A stretch of 64,000 bases of DNA from CBDDDW01 sp965226805 (lineage in GTDB: Bacteria > Chloroflexota > Dehalococcoidia > Lucifugimonadales > JAGWBF01). The notes under the pieces were generated by a model, which worked only from the letters and a program-made list of their open reading frames with translations, searched no databases and was not told where the DNA came from. The translations under genes were made by a program, and so were the position numbers. The DNA lies in contig CBDDDW010000029.1 of assembly GCA_965226805.1 (NCBI GenBank), forward strand, positions 397,143-461,142. The letters run 5' to 3'. This document shows, in pieces, positions 43,636-52,503 of the stretch. Numbering within the stretch: the first letter of the stretch is position 1; every line of letters begins with the position of its first letter.

Positions 43636-44489
43636 GCCCGGCCCGCCGGCGGAGATGCGTGGAAGTGGTGGGGGACAGGTATGGCATCTCTGAGCGGCGC
43701 GCTTGCCGGGCGCTTGAGCAACCCCGGTCAACACAGAGGTACACTGCAACAGTGGCCGATGATGAGGAGGCCCTGACGATGGCAGTGGTTCGGCTGGCCA
43801 GTCGGTACGGACGGTATGGGTACCGGCGGGTGACTGCCATGCTGCAATGGGAGGGATGGAGAGTGAACCACAAGCGGGTGGAGCGGATCTGGCGACGGGA
43901 AGGACTCAAGGTACCAGCCAAACAGCCCAAACGGGGCCGACTCTGGCTTACTGACGGCTCCTGCGTGCGGCTGAGGCCACAACGACGGAACCACGTCTGG
44001 GCATACGACTTTGTGGCCCTTCGTACCAGTGACGGCAAACCCGTTCGTCTCCTGACAGTGGTGGATGAGTATACCAGGGAGTGTCTGGCCATCCATGTGG
44101 GTCGCTCGTTACGCTCACCCCATGTCATTGAATGCCTGGGGGACCTCATGGTCCAGCGTGGCGTGCCGGAGCACCTCCGCTCGGACAACGGGCCGGAGTT
44201 CACCGCCAGGGCGGTGCGGTTGTGGCTCCAAGGGGTGGGAGCCACAACCCTCTTCATCACACCGGGTAGCCCTTGGGAGAATGGGTATGTTGAGAGCTTC
44301 AACGGCAAGCTTAGGGACGAACTCTTGGACCGGGAGCTCTTCGATACCCTCTGGGAGGTGCAGGTCCTCACCGAGCAGTGGCGCCACGAGTACAACCACC
44401 AACGCCCCCACAGCGCCCTGGGCTATCGCCCTCCTGCTCCAGAGGCCATCCTCACCTCCTCTGCTCCAAGCGCTATCAGTGTCTCATGA
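43629..44489 (+). CDS. IS3-family transposase OrfB (integrase core), reached by -1 frameshift
   Basis: About 286 residues after the slip site; the frame is open from 43449. rve-type catalytic core with the DDE residues in WAYDFVALRT, RSDNGPEF and ENGYVESFNGKLRDEL. An HTH_21-like region (YGYRRVTAMLQWEGWRVNHKRVERI) precedes it. The gene appears intact, so the element could still be active. Confidence 0.9.
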   Translation, partial: LLSPARRRRCVEVVGDRYGISERRACRALEQPRSTQRYTATVADDEEALTMAVVRLASRYGRYGYRRVTAMLQWEGWRVNHKRVERIWRREGLKVPAKQPKRGRLWLTDGSCVRLRPQRRNHVWAYDFVALRTSDGKPVRLLTVVDEYTRECLAIHVGRSLRSPHVIECLGDLMVQRGVPEHLRSDNGPEFTARAVRLWLQGVGATTLFITPGSPWENGYVESFNGKLRDELLDRELFDTLWEVQVLTEQWRHEYNHQRPHSALGYRPPAPEAILTSSAPSAISVS

Positions 44490-44515
44490 TTTGTGGTACA
44501 CCTATTGGGGGCAGG

Positions 44516-45496
44516 TCAGGCGAGTGGGAAGCTGGAGAAGGCCAGGACGTCGGGTCCAGCCTCGTCCAGTCGAGAGGCGACCTGTGGGAACGGGTCCTGG
44601 AGCTGAGCAATCACCCGCTCGAGTTGGGCATGCACTTCCTGAGGGGACGGCTGCTGGTAGATGGTGCGTACCATGGTGGCCACCCAGGGCTGAGCGCTCC
44701 TGGGGACCCGAGTGAGCAGGTTGGTCATGAAGTGGGTGCGGCACCGCTGCCAACTGGCCCCACCGAAGACAGTTGCGATGGCATCCCTGAGTCCCTGATG
44801 AGCGTCCGATACCACCAGTTCCACCCCGCCGAGGCCCCTGGCGACCAGTGAGCGCAGGAAGGCTAACCAGAAGGCGCCGTCTTCACTGGTACCCACGTCC
44901 ATCCCAACGATCTCACGCTTGCCCTCGCTATTGACCGCCGTCGCCACCACCACGCTGACGTTGACTATCCTACCGGCCTCTCTGACCTTCTGGGTTAGTG
45001 CGTCCAGCCACAGGTAGGGATATGATCCGCCGTCCAGCGGCCGACCCAGGAAGCTCTCCACCACCCCGTCCAGCTCCTGGCAGATACGCGACACTTGGCT
45101 CTTTGAGATACCCTCGCACCCAAGAGCCTTGACCAGATCATCCACTCGCCTCGTCGATACACCCTCCACATACGCCTGCTGGATCACCGCCAGCAGAGCT
45201 CGCTCGCTGCGACGCCGTGGCTCCAGCAGGCTCGGAAAGTAGCTCCCCTCCCTCAGCTTGGGTATCTGCAACTCCATGGTCCCTACGCGAGTGTCCCATG
45301 CTCGAGACCGGTACCCGTTGCGCTGGGTCACCCGCTCAGGGTTGCGTTCTCCATACCCAGCACCGGTCCTCGATGACACATCAGCCTCCATGATCTCCTC
45401 GACCAGCACTCTCAGTGCCTCTCGTAGAAAGTCCACGTCACCGTCGACTCCCCTCTTGCGCATTAGCTCAAGCAGGTCCATCCTTTCCTTGACCAC
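44516..45496 (-). pseudogene. IS256-family transposase, C-terminus lost
   Basis: 326 residues; the family is normally about 400. Mutator-type core with WLDALTQKVREAGR and GVELVVSDAHQGLRDAI (catalytic Asp residues) and QRCRTHFMTNLL. The sequence ends at DVLAFSSFPLA, just before the conserved region that contains the catalytic Glu (NPLERLNxEIKRR). The TGA stop is supplied by the end of the IS3 element at 44516-44518. Confidence 0.88.
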
Positions 45497-45602
45497 CGTT
45501 GTCCTCCTTTCTCAGGCTCGTCTTTGCCCGCTAAGGATGACGTGGTGGTCTCTCTTCATCCAGACCCTCTACTCTTGTTACACCACTTCCTGGGACTCTA
45601 CT
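44519..45602 (-). mobile_element. IS256-family element, truncated
   Basis: Remnant on the minus strand. Its transposase start side is complete and ends near 45602 with GAGTCCCAGGAAGTGGTGTAA (read inward), which resembles IS256 termini. The distal side is cut by the IS3 element at 44518 and is not found elsewhere in the window. Confidence 0.75.
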
Positions 45603-45639
45603 CCATTCGACTCGTGCCCTCGAGATAAACGAAGTTACG
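45603..45639 (+). repeat. 37-bp direct repeat, copy 1
   Basis: Perfect copy of the sequence at 46639-46675, which lies within the first codons of the ABC transporter ATPase gene. This copy abuts the end of the IS256 remnant and codes for nothing. The two copies are 1,036 bp apart and enclose the SnoaL-like gene. The DNA from 45640 to 45794 shows no gene. Confidence 0.85.
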
Positions 45640-45794
45640 TTTGTAGAGGTGGTGTCGTCCTTCCTTGCGTGAGCAACCGACCCCAAACGAGTGAGGCCCC
45701 GCAGCTGTCACCCACAGTATCGCAAGCTCCGCTCTGATCCCTTAGGTGGCCTCAGCGCCGGTATTCATCTTAGAAAGAGTCAAAACGATACTAC

Positions 45795-45815
45795 CAAGTC
45801 ATACTAATGGTGGGT
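45795..45815 (+). repeat. 21-bp direct repeat, copy 1
   Basis: Identical to 46476-46496 (CAAGTCATACTAATGG then TGGGT). It lies 31 bases before the SnoaL-like start codon. TACTAAT within it could serve as a -10-like box, but no partner -35 is clear. Confidence 0.8.
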
Positions 45816-45846
45816 ATGATGCATTGTTACGGGAAGGAGGGTGTCC

Positions 45847-46266
45847 ATGTCGGAGGAGAACAAAGCCCTGTACCGCAAACTTGTGGAGGGGATAAACAAT
45901 GGAAACGCGGGTATACTGGACGAGGTTTACTCCCCGAGCCTCGTCTACCACAGGACTGGGCCAGCCGTGACCGCAGACAGGGAGAACGTTAAGCAGTACC
46001 TGACTGCGGTTGTTGCAGCATTCCCAGATAGTCAAATGACCATTGATGATCTGCTAGCCGATGGGGACAAGGTCATATATCGCATGACGTATCGGGGCAC
46101 TCACAAAGGTGAGTTCTTCGGCGTCCCCGCCACAAATAAAGAAGTGACTGCGAGAACGATAGGTATTGCCCGTATCGCGGATGGGAAGATCATTGAAGAG
46201 TGGGAGAACATGGACGAGATGGGTTTTATGCAGCAGCTCGGCGTTGTGCCGACGTTCGGAGAGTAA
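45847..46266 (+). CDS. SnoaL-like polyketide cyclase / ester cyclase family protein
   Basis: 139 residues from ATG 45847, preceded by GGAAGGAGG; GTG 45841 would overlap that site. NTF2-like fold: an N-terminal helix (ALYRKLVEGINNGNAGILDEVY), FPDSQMTIDDLLADGDKVIYRMTYRGTHKGEFFGV and ISxxxGKIIEEWENMD-type ending. Family members range from polyketide cyclases to small-molecule binding proteins, so no substrate is claimed. The gene is enclosed by two nested pairs of direct repeats. Confidence 0.85.
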   Translation: MSEENKALYRKLVEGINNGNAGILDEVYSPSLVYHRTGPAVTADRENVKQYLTAVVAAFPDSQMTIDDLLADGDKVIYRMTYRGTHKGEFFGVPATNKEVTARTIGIARIADGKIIEEWENMDEMGFMQQLGVVPTFGE

Positions 46267-46351
46267 TAAGAGAGAGCGGGAAGGGTGGAAGTTCTGAGCC
46301 ACAAGATTATTGAATCCCAAGATCGGTTCCCTTGCCTCAGAAGTTCTATAT

Positions 46352-46431
46352 AACAGTTTGACTCCCTCAGGATAGGAGTGGGTTTTGCCTAAACAGTTTG
46401 ACTCCCTCAGGATAGGAGTGGGTTTTGCCTA
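46352..46431 (+). repeat. Two tandem 40-bp units with terminator-like hairpin
   Basis: Exact 40-bp unit repeated at 46352-46391 and 46392-46431. Each contains ACTCC...GGAGT followed by GGGTTTT, a short hairpin with a T-run as in a weak intrinsic terminator. It is located about 85 bp after the SnoaL-like gene. The rest of 46267-46597 contains the second 21-bp repeat and no gene. Confidence 0.8.
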
Positions 46432-46475
46432 AAAACATTTTCCAAGCTGCTGGTGAACCGAAATGCGTTGAGAAT

Positions 46476-46496
46476 CAAGTCATACTAATGGTGGGT
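46476..46496 (+). repeat. 21-bp direct repeat, copy 2
   Basis: Identical to 45795-45815. It lies about 100 bp upstream of the ABC transporter ATPase start. Confidence 0.8.
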
Positions 46497-46597
46497 TAGG
46501 GGATCGGTAGAATAGCCGATGACGCCCGGGACAAGCCATACGTATTATGGTATCGGTAACCAGGTTAATGGCGAGGGTGCTTACTTGAGGCGTGCCG

Positions 46598-47561
46598 ATG
46601 ATTCTCAATCATTCAACCAATCCTAGCGTAGAGGCCGACCATTCGACTCGTGCCCTCGAGATAAACGAAGTTACGAAGGTATATGGCCGCCGTGCGGTGG
46701 TCGACAAGATATCCTTCGTGGTGGAGCGTGGCGAGATTTTCGGCTTGGTTGGTCCCAATGGCTCTGGCAAGACGACTACAATTCGCATGGCATTAGACAT
46801 CATCCGTCCGGACGCAGGTCGACTGAGCCTCTTGGGAGGAATGCCCACGCGGGAAGCACTGATGCGCATCGGGTACCTGCCGGAGGAGCGGGGGCTGTAC
46901 CGGAATGAGCGGGTGCTGGACATCCTGCGCTATTTCGGGCGGCTCAAGGGGCTGGCTGCCCCCATGGCCGAAGCGAGGGCAGAGCAGATGCTCAGGCGCG
47001 TCGGCCTCCACGAACATCGCTTCTCGAAGGTGGAATCCCTCTCCCGTGGTATGAGCCAGCTTGTGCAGTTCGCCGGAGCGCTGGTCCACGAGCCCGACCT
47101 GATCATCCTGGACGAGCCCTTCTCAGGCCTCGATCCCCTCAACATGCAGCTAATCAAGGAGATCATCAGGGAGCAACAGCAGCGCGGCGCCGCGATCATA
47201 TTCAGTACCCACATAATGCCGGACGTTGAAGAGCTGTGCGAGCGGGTGCTCCTGATCAGCGATGGTACAATCCTTCTCTATGGGCGACTGACTGGACGAG
47301 CTGAAGAGGTCCAGGGGCTCCCGTAGCGTCCGCGTGGTAGCGGAGCGGCAACCCGACGGGATAACGACAGAGGTGTCACAAGCCGAGCGCCGCAACGGCC
47401 ACTTTGAGTATCTGCTGAACAAGGGGGTGGCGCCCGACGCAGTGCTTCGGTCCTTCCTGGACGCCGGCATTTCAATAGAACGGTTCGAGGTGGCCTTGCC
47501 GACTTTGAGCGAAATCTTCGTCGAGGAGGTGAGTGATGCCCGGAACTCCAAGAGAAATTAG
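46598..47561 (+). CDS. ABC transporter ATP-binding protein, NatA-like (frameshifted near 47294)
   Basis: ATG 46598 with GAGG seven bases upstream. Walker A GPNGSGKTT, signature LSRGMSQ, Walker B LIILDEPFSGLDPL and switch STHIM are in the first frame, which stops at 47326. The C-terminal domain (VRVVAERQPDGI to LPTLSEIFVEEV) continues in the +1 frame. Dropping one G of the GG at 47294-47295 restores LTDELKRS and about 320 residues. It energises the ABC-2 permease that follows with a 26-bp overlap. Residues 14-26 are encoded by the 37-bp repeat. Confidence 0.85.
46639..46675 (+). repeat. 37-bp direct repeat, copy 2 (within ABC ATPase gene)
   Basis: Identical to 45603-45639. It encodes the residues just before the conserved ABC core (STRALEINEVT). 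Sequence upstream of this copy, including the start codon, therefore lies inside the repeat-bounded segment. Confidence 0.85.
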
Positions 47562-48759
47562 GGTGATCTTCACTGAGGAGTTCCGGCGGGCAATCCACCG
47601 CAGGATCTACCTCATCCTGACCCTGGCTGTCCCGGTTATCCTGCTGGTCCTGCTTGTTGCGGTCCCGGTTATCCGTGGGGTGTCGGACGACGATAAAGAC
47701 CAAGATCAGATCGGCATTTTAGACCTCTCTGGAGAGCTAGCGGTAGACGCAGGCGCGGTGCCAGGGCTTCAGATATATCAGGACCGGAAGTCAGGGGTAG
47801 CTGCGCTGTTGGCTGACAAGATCAAAGGGTTCTTCGTTATTCCGGAGGACTACGTGGCCACTGGGAAGGTCGAGTGGCTTCATCCTGATGGCGGCATCGT
47901 TCCCAGCGGGTCCATCAGGAGCAGAGTCCAGGTGTTCCTGATGGCTGCACTGGTCGCTGATGAGCTGGCGCCAGAACTTGTGACGCGAATGCTCGATCCG
48001 GCCGACTTCGACCGCATCAAGGTCAGTGAGGACGGTTCGACCGAGAGGGACCCGGACAAGGCGGGCCGCATCCTGGTCCCTCTCATATTCGGTGGGCTAC
48101 TGATGTTCGGGATCATAATGGGCGGCAGTATCCTGATCAACAGCGTCTCCGAAGACAAGGAGACCCGCATGATCGAGGTTCTCCTGACCTCTGTCTCTCC
48201 GCTTGCGGTGATGGTTGGCAAGGTCCTTGCCCTGGGTGCGACTGGGCTCATCCAGATTGCCGTGTGGGTGGCGTCTGTCGCGATCATCGGTCCCCACATC
48301 TTCGATCAGATTCCTGATGCTGGGCGGCTGGCCATAGAGCCAGGGCTCCTGGCCCTCGTGATCGCGTTTTACCTCACCGGGTACCTGGTCTTCGCCGTGA
48401 CGATGGCCGGTATCGGCGCAGCAACGACGTCTGTCAAAGAGGCGGCACAGATCTCCACGATAGTTACCTTGCCGATCATGGTGCCGGTGTGGTTCCTTCC
48501 GATGCTCCTCGAGAACCCAGACGGTGGGGTTGCTCGGGTCCTCTCATTCATCCCGTTCACAGCGCCGGTGACGATGATGGTGAGGCTGGCTGCGTCAGAT
48601 GTTCAGCTCTCGGACGTCGTGGCGAGCCTTGCCGTGTTGCTGCTGACTGGTGTAGCTCTGCTCTGGATATCAGCACGGGTGTTCCGTGCTGGGCTGCTGA
48701 TGTATGGCCAACGGATGAGCCTCGGTGGCGTGTTCGCTGCTCTGCGCCAAGCGGGCTAG
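47536..48759 (+). CDS. ABC-2 type permease (NatB-like sodium/drug efflux)
   Basis: 407 residues from ATG 47536, preceded by GGAGGTGAG. One N-terminal membrane helix (LILTLAVPVILLVLLVAVPVI), a long extracytoplasmic domain (about 45-180), then five or so helices (ILVPLIFGGLLMFGIIMGGS onward). The motif EDKETRMIEVLLTSVSP is typical of NatB/ABC-2 permeases. It pairs with the overlapping ATPase gene. The exported substrate is unknown. Confidence 0.88.
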   Translation: MPGTPREIRVIFTEEFRRAIHRRIYLILTLAVPVILLVLLVAVPVIRGVSDDDKDQDQIGILDLSGELAVDAGAVPGLQIYQDRKSGVAALLADKIKGFFVIPEDYVATGKVEWLHPDGGIVPSGSIRSRVQVFLMAALVADELAPELVTRMLDPADFDRIKVSEDGSTERDPDKAGRILVPLIFGGLLMFGIIMGGSILINSVSEDKETRMIEVLLTSVSPLAVMVGKVLALGATGLIQIAVWVASVAIIGPHIFDQIPDAGRLAIEPGLLALVIAFYLTGYLVFAVTMAGIGAATTSVKEAAQISTIVTLPIMVPVWFLPMLLENPDGGVARVLSFIPFTAPVTMMVRLAASDVQLSDVVASLAVLLLTGVALLWISARVFRAGLLMYGQRMSLGGVFAALRQAG

Positions 48760-48946
48760 AATGGCATATCCTGGTTAGATACAGTGAACCGCTTTGGAAG
48801 ACCCCCAGCGAATTAGGCGTTCTCTGGTTGGGGGCCTGATAGAGGTTTTTATCAGTTTATAGCTGCTAGTGGCTCGGGACGAGTGGAGTCAGACACATTG
48901 CCTGACTCACGCGACCATGCTTCAGTTCGCATAAAAAGGAGGACCA

Positions 48947-50095
48947 ATGGCACCGACACCACATTTTCAAAGAATTATTTCCGCCGATTCACACGTCATG
49001 GAACCCTATGATATATGGTGGAATGCCCTAGGACATAAGTTCGGAGACCGGACGCCACGGGTCCTCGACGAATACCAGGGCCGCAAAGGAGCATTCTTCT
49101 ACTCAGGTAACCTGGGCTCACCAGTAAATGAGATTCGAGAGCTGATTCCCACATCGGACGCAGCCGCTAGAGAAGCTGAGGAAAAGGGTCTGGGAAAGGG
49201 TGGTTACATCCCAGAGGTACGTATTAGATTCCAGGAGGAGGCCGCCCTCTGGGGTGAGGTGCTGAATCCGACCCACATGCTGACTATGCTGAGAAATCCG
49301 GATATCGAGGTGTTGCAGGCATGCGCGGAAGTGTTCAACGATTGGGAGGCCGAGTTCGTATCTTCGAACCCCAAACGCCTCATAGGTGTCAGCGTGATAC
49401 CAATGCATCACGTGGACTGGGCGGTCGGGGAGCTAGAGAGGACGTTGAAGAAAGGTCTGGTGGGCCCGATGATCAACTGCCAAGCGCCGGAAGGGTGTCC
49501 GCCCTACCGGGACCCCATCTATGACCCGTTTTGGGCGGTCGCTGACGAAGCTGGGGCCCCATGCACTTTACACATTCTCACCGGCCGGGTCCTATCCCCC
49601 ACAAACAAGGTTGACGCTCAAACACCCTATGAACGAATCGAAAATCCCCGTGGGATGCTAGAGCTCTTCGGTGAGATACAGGGTGTGCTAGCCAATGACT
49701 TCATCTTTGGAGGGATCCTCGACCGCTTTCCGAACCTGAATGTGATCTGCAGTGAGTTTGAAATATCGTGGATCCCGAACTTCATGACGAGGATAGATGA
49801 GCTACAGGACCCCGACAAAAGGGGCCCTCGCATGAAGCTGCCTCAGATCAAGATGAAGGCGAGTGATTACATGAAGACGCGTGTCTACCATGGGCTGATA
49901 GATGATCCTTACGCCCCGGAGATGATCCCGCTTATAGGCGCTGATCGTGTTCTTTGGGGATCCGACTTCCCTCACATTCGGTCCGTAGGGTTGGAGGCTC
50001 AGGAGCATGTTAAGAAGATGTTCTCGTCCCTCCCGCGAGAGGACCAGGAGAAGGTGGTGGGCGGCAACGCAGCGAAGGTATTCAATGTAGACTAA
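48947..50095 (+). CDS. Amidohydrolase 2 family metal-dependent hydrolase
   Basis: 382 residues. N-terminal SADSHVMEP (DxH metal site), DFIFGGILDRFPNLNVICSEFE and C-terminal LWGSDFPHIRS (metal Asp) are typical of PF04909 proteins such as aminocarboxymuconate-semialdehyde decarboxylase relatives. Likely a hydrolase or decarboxylase of a small organic acid. AAAGGAGG precedes the start. It stands alone, with 187 bp of non-coding DNA upstream. Confidence 0.88.
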   Translation: MAPTPHFQRIISADSHVMEPYDIWWNALGHKFGDRTPRVLDEYQGRKGAFFYSGNLGSPVNEIRELIPTSDAAAREAEEKGLGKGGYIPEVRIRFQEEAALWGEVLNPTHMLTMLRNPDIEVLQACAEVFNDWEAEFVSSNPKRLIGVSVIPMHHVDWAVGELERTLKKGLVGPMINCQAPEGCPPYRDPIYDPFWAVADEAGAPCTLHILTGRVLSPTNKVDAQTPYERIENPRGMLELFGEIQGVLANDFIFGGILDRFPNLNVICSEFEISWIPNFMTRIDELQDPDKRGPRMKLPQIKMKASDYMKTRVYHGLIDDPYAPEMIPLIGADRVLWGSDFPHIRSVGLEAQEHVKKMFSSLPREDQEKVVGGNAAKVFNVD

Positions 50096-50142
50096 GGCAT
50101 GTGCTGGCTGCTAGTACTCAGTTTACTTAAGTCCGATATAAA

Positions 50143-50228
50143 TGTCATTCTGAGCGAAGCGAAGAATCTGGGCGGCCGTGAGTGACCCCACCCCAGATTC
50201 TTCGGTCGCTGGCTCCCTCAGAATGACA
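50143..50228. repeat. Dispersed palindromic repeat, copy 1
   Basis: 86 bp bounded by TGTCATTCTGAG and its exact complement CTCAGAATGACA, with an internal GAAGAATCTGG/CCAGATTCTTC pair, so the whole unit folds into one long stem. A related copy is at 58938-59059. Similar elements are scattered through many environmental bacterial genomes (from memory). It carries no gene. Confidence 0.8.
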
Positions 50229-50361
50229 CGCTGCTGAAATCCTGTTGACTATGTACTCGCTTTGCGAAAAGCAGCACCGCTTTTGTCAGTGAGCTGGCTA
50301 TCTGGGCGATTCATAATGAAACCGGTCTCGACTTCAGGTAGTTCCCGGGAGAGGAGTTAGG

Positions 50362-50964
50362 ATAGACAAGGCAGATATACCATTTCTGCCCGCCAGCGAG
50401 CTATCGGCACTGATTGAGAAGAAAGAAATCTCTCCGGTGGAGGCTACGCGAGCCTACCTGGAACGCATTGACGACCTGGACTTCAAGTTCAACTCGTACC
50501 TGACCGTATGCCGGAAACAGGCGCTTCAGGCTGCCCAGGAGGCGGAGCGAGCCATCGCTCAAGGGAATTATCTGGGGCCCATGCACGGTATTCCGGTGGC
50601 CGTAAAGGACCAGATGTGGACCAAAGGCGTCCGGTCGACGGGAGGCTCCCGTTTCCTCGCAGACTTTATCCCAGACGAAGACGCTACCGTGATAGCCAAC
50701 CTCAAAAGGTCCGGGGCCATTCTCCTGGGAAAGACGAGCATGACCGAGTTCGCTATGGGAGGCGGCATCGAGCGCTTCGGTGTTCCCCGCAATCCCTGGA
50801 ACCTGGATATGCGCACCGGCGGTACCAGCGGCGGCTCCGGGGCCGCCACGGCTGCCTTCCTCTGTGCTACCTCTCTGGGAGAGGACACGGGTGGCTCTAT
50901 ACGGTGGCCGGCGGCCTGGTGTGGTCTGGTGGGACTAAAGCCCACGTGGGGCAGGGTAAGCCGC
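50362..50964 (+). pseudogene. Amidase-signature enzyme, N-terminal fragment cut by IS element
   Basis: Codes for the first half of an amidase: catalytic Lys in GIPVAVKDQM, the glycine/serine-rich signature GGTSGGSGAATAAF and the cis-Ser region EDTGGSIRWPAAWCGLVGLKP. It breaks off after KPTWGRVSR where the IS starts. The conserved frame begins at ATA (50362) behind a GAGGAG site, and the first usual start is GTG 50437, inside the conserved region. The start codon is therefore probably also mutated. The rest of the gene is absent. Confidence 0.85.
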
Positions 50965-51076
50965 TGTAGGGTGTCAGCGCAATTGGACACTATTGAGGCC
51001 TAGAAAACCGAAGAGGTTGGGGGTGGTAGAGGCTCCTTCAGAGGGGTAGATTAACCCTAAGTGAAAGGAGTCATTG

Positions 51077-51478
51077 ATGACCCAGGTAGAGGATCAGGCC
51101 AGCCAAGCTGAGGAGCGAAGCCAGGAGACACGAAGCTTCGTGCGTCAGGTCCGTGCAGCGACCCGCCGTAAGTATACCCCTGAAGAGAAGATCCGCATCG
51201 TCTTGGAGGGGTTCAGACGGGAGACTACCGTTAATGACCTGTGCCGACGGGAAGGAATCAAACCCCACTCCTACTACGCCTGGACGAAGGGGTTCATGGA
51301 AGCTGGGAAGGAGAGGTTGACTCGGGACAGTGTGCGTGATGCGACCCGGCAAGAGATAGAGCAGCTCAAGCGGGAGAACAGAGAACTGAAGCAGCTGGTG
51401 GGTGAGTTGTCCCTGGAGTTGCACCGCTTCAAAAAAACAGCTCTGCCGCCCCTACACGACAACGGCACCGTCGCATGA
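51077..51478 (+). CDS. Transposase OrfA (IS3/IS911 type)
   Basis: 133 residues from ATG 51077, with AAGGAG six bases upstream. Helix-turn-helix region KYTPEEKIRIVLEGFRRET to REGIKPHSYYAWTKGFMEAG, then a coiled-coil-like stretch (EIEQLKRENRELKQLVGEL). It is unrelated in detail to the OrfA at 43357. It should bind the element's ends. Confidence 0.9.
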   Translation: MTQVEDQASQAEERSQETRSFVRQVRAATRRKYTPEEKIRIVLEGFRRETTVNDLCRREGIKPHSYYAWTKGFMEAGKERLTRDSVRDATRQEIEQLKRENRELKQLVGELSLELHRFKKTALPPLHDNGTVA

Positions 51479-52494
51479 GCGTAGTGGAACAATCGAAGGT
51501 CGTGGCTGAGGTGGAGCGACATGGTAGAGGGAAGAACAGGCGACTCAGGGAGCTTGGCATTTCCAGGAGCACGTATTATTGGTGGAGGTGGAGGCACCGG
51601 CAGGGTAGTTGGGAGGGTACGGAAGGAACTGAGAGGCCCTGGAATCGCCTGCGTCCAGAAGAGGAGGCAGTAGTGCTGGCGGCAGCCCGTGGGATGCCGA
51701 CCTGGCGAAGCCGGCAGTTGGCGGCTTCGCTCACCGACCACAGAGGCCTATCGGTCTCCGCCTCCACAGTCTATCGTATTCTGAGACGGGAGGGTCTGGT
51801 GAAACGGATCGAATACCAGTTGGCAGCGAGCAAAGAGTACCAGCACAAGACCACAGGGCCCCACCAGCTGTGGGCCACCGATGCCTCCTACTTCCGTGTA
51901 GTGGGATGGGGCTACTACTACCTCGTGACGGTGATGGACGACTCCTCCCGGTTCATCTTGGCCTGGAAGGTGCAACGGGACATGACGGCCAACTCCCTCA
52001 TAGAGGTGGTCCAGGAAGCTGTTGACTCTACTGGTATGACTGATGTACCTCTGGAGGATCGGACCAAGCTCCTCTCAGATAATGGCTCAGGTTATGTATC
52101 GCGGGCCTTCCGCGAGTACATGCGGGTGGTGGGCATTCGCCACGTCCTGGCAGCACCCTATCACCCTCAGACCAACGGGACGCTGGAGAGATATCACCGA
52201 ACCCTGAAAGACGACATTAACCAGGTGCCATACGAGGTGGTGGAAGACCTGGAGGCGGCCATCCGGGACTTCGTCGAGTTCTACAACTACCGAAGATATC
52301 ATCAGGCGCTCAGGGTTGTAACTCCGGCTGACGTGCTGGAAGGCCGTCTGGAGACAATTCTAGCCCAGAGGAAGGAGGTACAGCGAGAGACTTTTGACCG
52401 GCGGAGGCGGTACAATCAGGAGGTCAGAGAAACCCTCAAACCAGGAGCTTCTTCACCCCAATCTCTCGGACCCAGAACTGTCCAAAACCGCTGA
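51475..52494 (+). CDS. Transposase OrfB (rve integrase core)
   Basis: 339 residues; its ATG overlaps the OrfA stop (ATGA), so coupling rather than frameshifting probably links the two. DDE residues appear in WATDASYFRV, LLSDNGSGY and NGTLERYHRTLK. The reading frame appears complete, so the element may be functional. Confidence 0.9.
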   Translation: MSVVEQSKVVAEVERHGRGKNRRLRELGISRSTYYWWRWRHRQGSWEGTEGTERPWNRLRPEEEAVVLAAARGMPTWRSRQLAASLTDHRGLSVSASTVYRILRREGLVKRIEYQLAASKEYQHKTTGPHQLWATDASYFRVVGWGYYYLVTVMDDSSRFILAWKVQRDMTANSLIEVVQEAVDSTGMTDVPLEDRTKLLSDNGSGYVSRAFREYMRVVGIRHVLAAPYHPQTNGTLERYHRTLKDDINQVPYEVVEDLEAAIRDFVEFYNYRRYHQALRVVTPADVLEGRLETILAQRKEVQRETFDRRRRYNQEVRETLKPGASSPQSLGPRTVQNR

Positions 52495-52503
52495 CACCCA
52501 ACA

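Larger units (their letters stand above)
43288..44518 (+). mobile_element. IS3-family insertion sequence (1,231 bp)
   Basis: Terminal inverted repeats TGACCTGCCCCC at 43288 and its complement ending at 44518. It encodes OrfA and OrfB with a -1 frameshift. The left flank is a truncated HNH gene and the right flank a truncated IS256 transposase. The flanking trinucleotides (TGT and GGC) do not match, so no target duplication is seen. Confidence 0.88.
50965..52503 (+). mobile_element. IS3-type insertion sequence (1,539 bp)
   Basis: Inverted ends TGTAGGGTGTCAGCG (50965) and TGTTGGGTGTCAGCG (complement, ending 52503), both followed inward by a TTGGACA-like box. It carries two genes with an ATGA overlap. 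The left flank is a broken amidase, and the right flank is the stop codon of an EVE-domain gene. No target duplication and no continuation of the amidase are seen. Confidence 0.88.

Noticed and set aside
43565..44395. 276-codon minus-strand open frame inside the IS3 element
   Set aside because: Antisense shadow of the transposase, low-complexity Arg/Ser-rich composition, no family resemblance.
46639..46675. The 37-bp repeat as a tRNA-type attachment site of an integrative element
   Set aside because: It does not resemble a tRNA end and no integrase gene is nearby; only a short-homology duplication can be supported.
47281..47334. Programmed frameshift in the ABC ATPase gene
   Set aside because: No slippery heptamer at the junction, and other genes in the window show the same kind of single-base break, so an error is simpler.
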